NCBI GenBank assembly: GCA_910592205.1
Contig: CAJVPJ010000930.1
Location: forward strand, 1-14,464
DNA length: 14,464 nt
Direction: 5' to 3'
DNA from: Paraglomus occultum
Taxonomy: Eukaryota > Glomeromycota > Glomeromycetes > Paraglomerales > Paraglomeraceae
The position numbers and the translations under genes are program-made. Positions within the stretch are counted from its first letter, which is position 1. Every line of letters begins with the position of its first letter. Below, one piece after another: positions 7,001 through 14,464 of this stretch. The notes under the pieces were generated by a model. That model saw nothing but the letters and a program-made list of their open reading frames with translations. It searched no databases and was not told the DNA's origin.

Positions 7001-8020
7001 ATTACGTCTGAGATGTAGTGTAGAATAATCATAATAAAACTTGAGACGATGATTCATAGACAAGCCTACTTGCCTCCAAAAACTCTCGCTCCGATATATG
7101 AACGCCTTGATGGTACATTCTCACTAGGATGTTGTTTACGAAAAATCCAAATAACCTGAATGAAATCTTTCAAGTCTTAGCAAGCCTTCAGATAATATAT
7201 CTTTTCACAGATTCCGAAATCTCACAAACCTTATAAATCTCAAACTACTCAAATCGGCAACGAGCTTCTCAACCATCTGATTAGCTACGGCCTCCAACTC
7301 CTTCTCAAAATGTTTCTTCTTTCTTCCGATAATCTTTAAATCGACATTTGGTGACGTAGCAGCTAGTATATTGGCCTGTTTTTCAGCAAGATAAGCAATC
7401 ATGTAACGAACTAAAAAACCCAGAATCAATTTGTTTTCTTCTTCTATAAAGCATAATAAAGATATCAAAGAAAGACAAAGAGAAAATAATAAAAACCTCT
7501 TTCGCTATTTAGCACTCGTTCTTTGGTTTCTTCCGTGTAGCCTTCATATAGAATCCGCGCCCCAATATAATTTTTGTAACTTCTCCATCCCTTTTAAATG
7601 GAAAATATTAACCTTAGCCAGAAACATCAATGGAAATAAATTGTATGGACATACTTACGGTTCCTTGATAAAATGCGCCCATCGCCATCATAAATCCAAC
7701 TGGATCTTCGCGGAAGTGTCCCGGATGATGCAACCTAACATAATTCCATAATTTAATCTCACCAGCCGTTTGTCTAATCTTTTGACCGTAAATTCGCATA
7801 CATACGTCAAATTCCTCTCCTCGGAATCCCCATTTCCGTTTCCTGTTGATTGCAATATGATCTCCCGATTATCGTTTTCGGTCATTAATGCTGGTAGCGG
7901 GGGCGAGGTGTCAGTTGCCGTTACTTTTGCATTCTCAACCATGCTGGATAATGGTTCGTCTTCGATGGGAGCAATTGGTATTATGATTGGAGAATTATTC
8001 TTGGGCGTATTTTTACCCAT
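4091..8020 (-). CDS. GNPAT: Peroxisomal glycerol-3-phosphate / dihydroxyacetone-phosphate acyltransferase (GNPAT/PlsB family)
   Basis: Transfers an acyl chain from acyl-CoA to glycerol-3-phosphate or dihydroxyacetone phosphate, the first step of glycerolipid or ether-lipid synthesis. The model has 827 residues in 18 exons: 8020-7806, 7734-7659, 7590-7497, 7410-7230, 7155-7074, 6979-6433, 6238-6178, 6111-6052, 5976-5961, 5867-5834, 5749-5718, 5638-5523, 5449-5347, 5258-5234, 5161-4980, 4903-4825, 4756-4706, 4620-4091. All junctions keep frame. The acyltransferase motifs appear in order: CHKSHIDYL with HX4D at about 237-242, GGAFFIRRSWGED near 277-290, FIEGTRSRTGK near 314-324, and VPMSIQYDKV near 351-360. 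PTALVGTIILTLRGRG, NRFELSFYRNQ and the GREN-Y/DFYCFLIWPFIE block follow the family C-terminal layout. The protein ends in AKL, a type 1 peroxisomal signal as in animal GNPAT. The first exon junction is the least certain; substrate preference cannot be read from sequence. Confidence 0.92.
4094..4102 (-). other. Type 1 peroxisomal targeting signal (Ala-Lys-Leu) codons
   Basis: The last three sense codons, GCT AAA TTG before TGA, encode AKL, which fits the PTS1 consensus [SAC][KRH][LM]. Animal GNPAT ends the same way. The preceding context QPE is not strongly basic, so import strength is uncertain. Confidence 0.75.
4904..4979 (-). other. Intron 15 of the GNPAT-like gene (GT-AG, 76 nt)
   Basis: Without splicing the frame hits TAA at 4898-4896, although the family sequence resumes in another frame with KDNVFVFEDGTV. 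A phase-0 intron from GTCAGT (4979) to GTATAG (4904), with TTAACC as a probable branch site about 20 nt before the acceptor, restores the frame. A donor 3 nt earlier (GTGGTC, 4982) also keeps frame and would remove one Val. Confidence 0.75.
5868..5960 (-). other. Intron 9 of the GNPAT-like gene with A14 tract directly before the acceptor
   Basis: The intron starts GTAAGT and ends in fourteen A followed by G (T14 on the plus strand at 5869-5882). The acceptor is fixed by the need to continue DI|NSVSVVMPTAL in phase 0. Confidence 0.65.
5961..5976 (-). other. 16-nt microexon (exon 9) of the GNPAT-like gene
   Basis: Between acceptor TTTGAACAG and donor GTAAGT, 16 nt encode the end of Lys plus VLSDI. 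This links exon 8 (LLRALGY-K) to exon 10 (NSVSVVMPTAL) and reproduces the family's continuous 'VLADIN' type block. Both flanking introns have clear GT and AG ends. Confidence 0.75.
6980..7073 (-). other. GC-AG intron 5 of the GNPAT-like gene (94 nt)
   Basis: The exon ends GAG and the intron begins GCAAGT, the usual form of a GC donor with otherwise strong U1 pairing. It ends CTTCATAG. Splicing joins REFLE to LRRVAIIAAQ in phase 0, leading into the CHKSHIDYL motif. No GT donor nearby keeps the frame, and read-through meets a stop. Confidence 0.8.
7735..7805 (-). other. Intron 1 of the GNPAT-like gene (tentative, 71 nt)
   Basis: The frame starting at 8020 and the frame carrying HHPGHFREDPVGF differ. 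A GTATGT to GTTAG intron of 71 nt joins them in phase 2 without a frameshift. Against it, the removed stretch in the second frame (EIKLWNYVR) also looks protein-like and runs straight into the conserved block. An upstream 5' splice site or a start at ATG 7799 are the alternatives. Confidence 0.5.
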
Positions 8021-8106
8021 AACTTCACACGAAATTTATAATCTTGTAATTTGAATGGATATGACTCATCATCGTTCGGTATTTATAAATTTCTACGCAT
8101 ATCGTT

Positions 8107-8121
8107 ACACCAGTCTGGTGT
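8107..8121. repeat. 15-nt perfect palindrome ACACCAGTCTGGTGT in the divergent promoter
   Basis: Two 7-nt arms with a one-base centre lie 86 bp upstream of the GNPAT-like start and about 300 bp upstream of VPS53. It is a candidate dimeric regulator site, inferred from symmetry alone. Confidence 0.35.
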
Positions 8122-8383
8122 GAACAAAAAAAAAACCTCTCTCCTCAAGAGTTGCGTGGAAGGGGGGGGATTTATTGGATTTGATTCTCACGCCATTTGC
8201 ACGAGGCTTAGCGTTGCATGTAGATATATCGGTTAGTCGCCATTTATTAGCATCCTACTCTTGTCTGTTAAAGAAATAGCGGACGTCTCAATGATAATTG
8301 ATAAAGCGCAACTCCGATGTGAAGTGCAGATTTCTCCGGACTGCGAAGTTTGGTTGGAATGTTACACGAAATGCAAGTAACTC

Positions 8384-8390
8384 TATAAAA
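8384..8390 (+). promoter_or_regulatory. TATA-like element of VPS53
   Basis: TATAAAA lies 34 nt upstream of the ATG at 8425. If it is the core element, the 5' leader must be very short, and the ATG-TGA at 8417-8422 may or may not be transcribed. Confidence 0.4.
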
Positions 8391-8424
8391 AGCAATAGGA
8401 TAGATTTTCCCAAGTTATGTGACT

Positions 8425-11400
8425 ATGCCAGCTGAGAGTCCAACATCAACCCGAGGCTCAATTGATCCTGATGAGAATCAAACAAATCATATCAAGCTTC
8501 CGGCGGATCTTGAGGCTGCTGTAATAAGAATTCTGAAGACTAGTGATCCTCTGGATAATGCTGATTTCAATCCTATCAAATACATAAACTTGTTATTACC
8601 AAATGGTACGGCAGTTATGAAGATATTCTTATAGAGGAAACAAGTTAACCATAACACAATAATATTCATGTTTGTTATTCTTACTTCAATAAAGAACAAT
8701 CATTGTCATTAATTGACGTTGCGTCACAGAATCTCCAACAGCAAATGCGTTTACTAGAGAATGAAATAAGAGAGCTAACGAGAACGCAAATAAGCGTGGG
8801 CGAGCAAGGGGTTGAGGAGGTTATTCAAGCAAAAAAAGCTATCGAGGTTAGACAATCGCTATGAGATTGGTTAGCCAATTTCATGGAATATTGCATGAGT
8901 TAGAACTTTCTAGTTTATATCGACCTGTTCATTGAATTCTGTAAGTGTAGGAACTATTTGAGCGAATCAAGCAAATCAAGGAGAAAGCTACTCAGTCTGA
9001 GATTATGGTGCAAGAGATAACGCAAGATATTAAGTCTCTTGATTACGCTAAGAGGCATTTGACTATTTCCATAACTGCCTTAAAACGTTTACAAATGCTA
9101 GGTAATTAAGCGAATTGCGCAATATTTGTCATCATGCATATTTAATAATGAAATATCGTCATTTTATTTTTAATGGATGCACAGTCACAGCAGTAGGGCA
9201 ACTGAGAATAATGGCAGAGATGAAGCAGTACAGGGAGACTGCGCAATTGCTGCAGGTATGGTTGCATCGGTATTTTTTTTCAATATCAACGTGTTAACTA
9301 ATTTGAAACGCAATTTCTTCTCACTAGGCAGTTTTGCAACTTATCACGTTTTTTAAGAGCTATAAAAGCATTCACCAGATATCTGACTTAATTAATTCAG
9401 TTAACGCCTTCCAGGACGGCCTGAAAAAACAAATATTTCTTGATTTTGAATCAAGGTGAAGTTTTACTTGAAAGCTGCAAATAATTTGCCCTGTCTGTTA
9501 TATCAATTATATGCCTTTACCCTTTATTTAATAACAGCTTTGCGTCCGATGGAAGCTTGACTGTCCAAACAGCACCGTTATCAGATGGATGTTTAGTGAT
9601 CGATATTATGGGCGCAAACGTCAGGTAGGTTTAGGAACTGTGATCAATAATACGCAAATATCGTGCAAGACAGTTAATTATTGTCGCATTCTTTTAGGAC
9701 TCAACTTATAAATTGGTACTGCGAGCAGCAGTTACGCGAATACAAGCGCTTGTTCCGAGGAAACGACGAGGTCCGTTTACAAATGGCCAATCTACAGAAT
9801 ATATTGATTGACCTAAAGATCTGGTGCTGACTGGGATTATATTCTTATAGATTGCCTCTCTCGAAAATACACCCCGTCGGTATGCATGGTTGAAACGAGC
9901 TCTCAAGAGTTACGACGAAGAACATGCTTCCATATTTCCGGTTCGTTGGCATTTGAGTGAAGAATTATGTTCTAAATTCTGTGAAATTACGCGGTAATAT
10001 TGAAGGGTCTGTTCTCGTCAGCAAAAAAGTTTGAGCCATTATCTTTGACTAATGCTTTAACATTTTATACAGAGAAGATTTTACCAAAGTTCTTGAAAAA
10101 ACTGTCGATTTGGATGTAAAGACTTTGTTGAAAAATTTGCAATTGACCATTGAGTTTGAAGCACAGATTGAAAAGAGATTTAGCTCAATGGTAATTATGC
10201 TAACTTTTTTTGTTGCTTAAAAAGTTAGCACGTTTATTAACAAGAGAATGTGATAACTTACATTGTAGAATGACGCAGAATCGGATGAACCCAGTCGGTT
10301 TAAATTCGAAAGGAGCGTTTCCTGTTCTTTTGAACCACATCTTACTATATATATAAAGGCGGAAGACAAGTACGGCCGATTATATTTCGCTGTTCATAGT
10401 AACGTCATATTTGTATCCAACTAATGTTCCTTCTTTATCCCTCCTTCGCAACTATCTTCGCTTTCACTTTTTGACTAAACAAACCATATCCAAAGATTAC
10501 TGTCGGATATGATTACATCTTATCTTACTGAATCAATCCCAGGAGACGATTCTACAAACTCCGTACTTCCCTCAAGCAAAGATTTATTTTATTACTACCG
10601 TGAAACGCTTGCAAACTGCGCAAAATTATCGACTAGAAAACCGTTCTATGATCTATGCCTGGTATTTGGGAAATGGCTGAAAGTTTACGCAAATGATGTC
10701 TTAATTGGAAGATTGCCAAAGTTTGTTTTTTTTTACGATGAGATGGAAAACTGAGGTACACATGATGGGTCATGCGAATTGTTGTTAAAATACTTGTTAC
10801 TATGTAAAATTCTAGGGATGAGAGAAGAGCGATGACTTGGAATGAGTTAAAGTCTATTTGCATGATTATTAACACTGCAGATTATTGTTACAATACGACT
10901 TCGCAGGCATGTATTAAGAACTGTTGTGACGTCGCTAATTTTTTAAAAAATATCTTACTAAAATTACGCATTCAGTTGGAAGAAAAATTAATCGAGAAAA
11001 TTTATGAAGGATATAAAAGTAAAGTCAGTCTTGAAGTTGAACGCGAATCTTTTTTAACGTAAGCCTCTCTTCTCTATTTGCAGTGATCTCGTACAGACGT
11101 TTAATTCAAATTGTTTCCTGAATAATTTTCATCCCTCATTTCACAATTTCAGGGTGATCTCGACGGCACTGAGAATTCTTGTCAGAGGAGTTGAATTAAG
11201 TTGTGAACCAGCTCTATCTTCAATGTCCCGTATTCCCTGGGGTACTCTTGACTCTGTGGGCGATCAATCGGAATACATATCCCAGCTTCAGACTATATTG
11301 AACCAGTACATGGTTTTAATCAATGAAAATATTTCAAGTCCGAGATATTTCAGGAGTTTTTGTGATAAATTCGTCGAGTAAGTTGTAGAAAGACTTCAAG

Positions 11401-12302
11401 TTAAAAGGAATGAGCTCATATTTTACTCACCTTTAATTCGCTTATTTTTAGTTCGTTCTTCTGTCAAATAATTAATAATCTAGCAAAATGTAAACCCATA
11501 TCAACATATGGCGCTGAACAGGTATCAATTGCGATCTTTGCTGTAACATAACACTATTTCCATTTCCTGTTCTTATATATTACGCACACGATAGATGCTT
11601 CTTGATATCCATTCTTTAAAAACGACTCTCTTGACATTGCCAATGATGAGTTCAGATAACATTGCGCAACAACCAACTACGTGAGTCAAATCATTTTGCT
11701 GACATACTTATCTTACGAAAAGCCGTTTTATTTACCAACTTTTAATCTTCTAGATTTGTGAAGCTAGTAAATAAGGGAATAGCAAAAATAGAATCTATTC
11801 TGAAGGTCGTTCTCTCGCACGACGATCCTGAAGCAATAGTCAACAACTATATTTTACTAATTAAAGATAAGAATGTCAATAACTTCCAAAAAATTTTGGA
11901 ATTAAAGGTACACTAGATAGCAGTTATGAATTCTCGTCTGCGTCTATCTATATATAATCAATGGCTTACAAAAGTCCACCTTTTCACCAGGGCATAAAGA
12001 AAACCGATCAGCAAGCCATCTCGGACTTATTCCAGAAACGCGTTGCGCAACATAATGATCTGCAAAACAACTCTTCTGTATTATCATCGATGCAACTGGG
12101 ATCTTATATAACAAACTCTCTCGCTAACGTTACGACATTGGCAACAGGAGTGACTACCGACAGGCGGTTTATTACTGATAGAGGTGGCGCGGCCGCAACG
12201 AAGTTTAAAGTACTGGCGGGAAAAGTGTGGGGTCGCAAGGATGGAGCGGGGAGTGCAGGTGTCGGAGAATCGTGGAAGGGTGGTGAAGGGAAGACTGGAT
12301 GA
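8425..12302 (+). CDS. VPS53: Vacuolar protein sorting-associated protein 53, GARP/EARP tethering complex subunit
   Basis: Vps53 works with Vps51, Vps52 and Vps54 to tether endosome-derived vesicles to the trans-Golgi network. The model has 816 residues in 18 exons: 8425-8605, 8695-8846, 8951-9101, 9185-9255, 9328-9455, 9538-9624, 9698-9770, 9851-9993, 10073-10190, 10269-10369, 10496-10720, 10816-10906, 10976-11058, 11153-11377, 11452-11521, 11595-11680, 11754-11907, 11991-12302. All junctions keep frame, and the length is close to the usual 820-830. Family blocks in order: [16 protein letters not shown] (40-55), a coiled-coil-like stretch with [13 protein letters not shown] in exon 3, FEPHL (389-393), [13 protein letters not shown] (425-437), [14 protein letters not shown] (630-643), and [18 protein letters not shown] at the start of the last exon. 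The tail is Gly-rich. The start is the first ATG in frame; an ATG at 8417 is followed at once by TGA. Confidence 0.95.
10907..10975 (+). other. GC-AG intron 12 of VPS53 (69 nt, stop-free)
   Basis: The exon ends TCGCAG and the intron begins GCATGT, ending ACGCATTCAG. GCTAAT and TTACTAAA inside are possible branch sites. Removal joins NTTSQ to LEEKLIEK, matching the family's TTQQLEEKLKEK block. The length is 3n without stops, so retention would add 23 residues. The only close GT donor (GTATTA, 10911) breaks the frame. Confidence 0.75.
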
Positions 12303-12610
12303 TGGTGTTATTGAATAGTAGGAAGAAAAGTTCAGATGGCGAAGACAAAGGTTGTGTAAGAGACAGAGGCTGTTGAGATAAGCAATTAATATGTATCTAG
12401 GAATCACGCATTATTAACATGTTGAGTACTAAATGCCAAACAAGTTAGAGTAAAACCATTGGTAATTTATAGTAAAATTAGCTTTAATTCTGGTTTCTTG
12501 TGATTAAACAAAATTTTATGTGAAAAATAATCCTCTTATATTAATGCTTTGTAAATTACAACGTCACATTTATAATCCTGTATTAATTCCGAATCTCCTT
12601 TCTGTGACCG
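12303..12610. other. Convergent intergenic region between VPS53 and the DUF1295 gene
   Basis: About 308 bp separate the two stop codons. No coding sequence and no canonical AATAAA on either strand were seen. Poly(A) addition must use variant signals, such as the AT-rich stretches near 12500-12590. Confidence 0.55.
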
Positions 12611-14020
12611 TTAGGCCATGTCATTCTGTGGCGTATAGCGATAGATAGGAAATTCGAGGAATATTGTGCTCTTCACCCACTGCGGGAATTTCTCGTAGAT
12701 GGCCGGAGGGAAGGGAATAAGTATGCTCGTTCTTTTTAAATATACGGAATAGTTATCCCAATTTCCAGAAGTATATTGTTTCTCTGCTGTCGGGCGTTCA
12801 TTAAAAGGTAGTCCCGAGAGGCCCAACAGAATAACTAGGAGAGCCCGTCATCGAGTAGTGAAGGAATAAATTAGAACGAGTGAATTTAGACGTTACAAGA
12901 ACAAATAAGGAATGTAATCATACTCATTGTGAAAACGGGTGATGCAATCGACAACCACGGGACGTTAGTAATGCCCGATAGCGTTGGCTCAAGGCATAGC
13001 AAAAATATTCCCCACCAAAGCTGAGACGCAAAAAAAAATTTTTTAATAATTGTGAATTTAAACTACAGCAGCGGTTCGTGCCTTGCTTTTGATTACTCAC
13101 GACAATCTCCCCAAAGTAGTTTGGATGTCTGCTCCATGCCCAGATTCCACTCTTCATGAATTCTTTTGACGATTTTCTATTCTGTCTGAACCGAAACTAA
13201 AAATATGGTTTTCAGTCAACGATTTATCAGGAGTTTAATTTTATATTAGCAATATCACTTATTTCTTTCACTTTTTCAAATACAATAGTTACCTTCTGTG
13301 CATCAGCAATAGTTTCGCATAAAAAGCCTATGACCCATAGCACAATTCCAAGAATGTCTGTAGCGCTTCCAAATTTAACATCTCGTCCGTCTAACTCCAT
13401 TTTGCTAACTCTCGGTGAGTTCACTAAAGTCACTGGTAATGATACTGTCCAGACCCAAATAATTTGAAAAATCCAGAAACCAAGGAATGAAACAAAGTTC
13501 TCGCGGCGACCATCGAATCGAGAGTCGTGACCAGTTTTAAGTATTCTGTAGAGGCAGAACACTAGAATCGAGTTTTCGATTAGAAATATTTTCTAGAAGT
13601 CGTAAGATCTTAAAAATTAGTCCGAATGACTTACGGCCTAGACGGAATCCCCATGTAATTACAAAAACTGATGCTATTATTTGTCTGTCGTAATATGTCT
13701 GTAAATAAATAGGGTTAGATGTTACGGATGAAAGACAGTCTGTAAATTTACAAAGAGTGACACTTACGCCTCCGAATGTCAAAGTTATTAACGCCAGGAT
13801 AGCAAAGTTCGATCCACCTGGCAATAAAAATAACAACTGTTACTACATATTATACAAGACTGGTTCAAACGATTACAATGGATCCGAATCCATTACCAGC
13901 AAAGTCGGTTACTTTATCAAATTGACAAAACCAAGCAATCACAAAAAAACTCATTTGGTACGCAATCGTGATGATTGCAGTAATTCCAAGATAATAGTCG
14001 TCTAATACGCGGACTGTCAT
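12611..14020 (-). CDS. DUF1295 / steroid 5-alpha-reductase-like membrane protein
   Basis: A polytopic membrane protein of the DUF1295 family, related to the C-terminal domain of 3-oxo-5-alpha-steroid 4-dehydrogenases; the exact substrate is unknown. The model has 307 residues in seven exons: 14020-13897, 13817-13768, 13698-13635, 13561-13293, 13196-13101, 13020-12924, 12834-12611. All junctions keep frame. TDFAGGSNFAILAL spans the first junction at about 39-52, KTGHDSRFDGRRENF lies near 88-102, and the signature SRHPNYFGEI at 191-200 is the block shared with 5-alpha-reductases and methyltransferase-like relatives. Hydrophobic segments lie near 9-31, 45-57, 65-78, 105-120, 140-160 and 202-240. 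The C-terminus (SILIPFPPAIYEKFP, then FLEFPIYRYTP) is typical of eukaryotic members. The start is the first ATG after a TATA-like box at 14087-14081. Confidence 0.9.
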
Positions 14021-14464
14021 ATTTTCGACTTTCAATTATATGATTGTTTTGTTGATAGTCGTTCGACACCAATAAAGCAGTTTTATAACCCACAAATTCA
14101 CTATTGACTACGAGATCCCCTTGGTTCGTTGGGTATTTAATTTACTCTTGCTCTTTTCTCTCCCAGGCATTTTAATATTTATTTATCTCTAACGTGTGAC
14201 ACGTTGTTTCCTGGACACTACTTGATTATTAATCTAGGATTCAAAACGCAATAGAATGTGTGCTACCGAGGTGTTAATAAACGAGAACAGGGATTGTCAG
14301 TGTCGACCAATAACATCCAACGATGTTACCTTCCAAGGCATTACCATATTAGAGCACAAAATATCCTTTCTCTTAAATATCATTATGCGGATGGATTGTA
14401 ACACATCAATAGTAGGCATTACTAATTACTATTACTACTATTTCCTGCATGATCTCCGGAGAGA
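14021..14464. promoter_or_regulatory. Upstream region of the DUF1295 gene
   Basis: No coding sequence was recognised. On the minus strand TATAAAA at 14087-14081 lies about 60 nt upstream of the start at 14020. A perfect 7-1-7 palindrome AACGTGTGACACGTT occupies 14191-14205, and a CCAAT pentamer is at about 14305-14309 (+). The far end is an ACT-rich low-complexity patch near 14410-14445. A promoter role is inferred from position. Confidence 0.45.
14191..14205. repeat. 15-nt perfect palindrome AACGTGTGACACGTT
   Basis: Two 7-nt arms surround one central base, about 170 bp upstream of the DUF1295 start. It resembles a dimeric transcription-factor site. No factor can be named with confidence. 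Confidence 0.4.

Larger units (their letters stand above)
8021..8424. promoter_or_regulatory. Shared divergent promoter region of the GNPAT-like and VPS53 genes
   Basis: The 404 bp between two opposite start codons hold no gene. Seen here: a TATAAAT-like run around 8084-8091, about 65 nt upstream of the minus-strand start; a TATAAAA at 8384-8390 before VPS53; TGACTCA, the Gcn4/AP-1 consensus, at 8062-8068; a 15-nt palindrome at 8107-8121; a run of ten A (8126-8135) and one of eight G (8162-8169). Function of the individual sites is inferred from motif only. Confidence 0.55.

Noticed and set aside
7770-8054. Plus-strand open frame of 94 codons
   Set aside because: Antisense to the first exons of the acyltransferase, with no family features of its own.
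12084-12407. Minus-strand open frame of 107 codons
   Set aside because: Antisense shadow of the last VPS53 exon.
1-14464. tRNA, rRNA, CRISPR array, prophage, defence or biosynthetic cluster
   Set aside because: No cloverleaf, rRNA signature or spaced direct repeats were seen, and the four genes are ordinary eukaryotic housekeeping families.

Overview
This is a eukaryotic, most likely fungal, nuclear window. The DNA is AT-rich. The genes are split by many short spliceosomal introns: I could place 41, all 66-126 nt except one of 194 nt. Branch-like CTAAC, CTAAT or CTGAC motifs sit near many acceptors. Four protein genes can be supported by recognisable family motifs and by frame-consistent exon chains. 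The compact introns, relaxed 5' splice sites and decayed Tc1/mariner-type transposons suggest an early-diverging fungus. Mucoromycota, possibly an arbuscular-mycorrhizal lineage, is my guess; it is inference and not shown by the sequence.

Layout. Positions 1-2445 are transposon debris: the end of one element at 1-170, a decayed Tc1-like transposase whose right end is near 851, and a complete non-autonomous pogo/Tigger-like element at 1778-2445 with inverted repeats and TA flanks. An unexplained open frame lies at 1218-1661. A SAP30-like histone deacetylase complex subunit follows at 2991-3446 (+). It converges on an 18-exon GNPAT/GPAT-type acyltransferase (8020 to 4091, -) whose protein ends in the peroxisomal signal AKL. 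About 400 bp of shared promoter separates that gene from an 18-exon VPS53 gene (8425-12302, +), a subunit of the GARP tethering complex. VPS53 converges on a seven-exon DUF1295/steroid-5-alpha-reductase-like membrane protein gene (14020 to 12611, -). The last 440 bp are upstream sequence of that gene.

The four genes do not form a pathway: they cover chromatin, peroxisomal lipid synthesis, Golgi trafficking and a membrane reductase. The most notable points are the PTS1-bearing acyltransferase, two GC-AG introns, 16-nt and 25-nt microexons, an acceptor preceded by 14 A residues, and stop-free 3n introns that could give alternative proteins. I found no tRNA, rRNA, CRISPR array or bacterial-type system. 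Exon models were built by hand from frame continuity, splice signals and remembered family motifs; transcript data would be needed to prove them.
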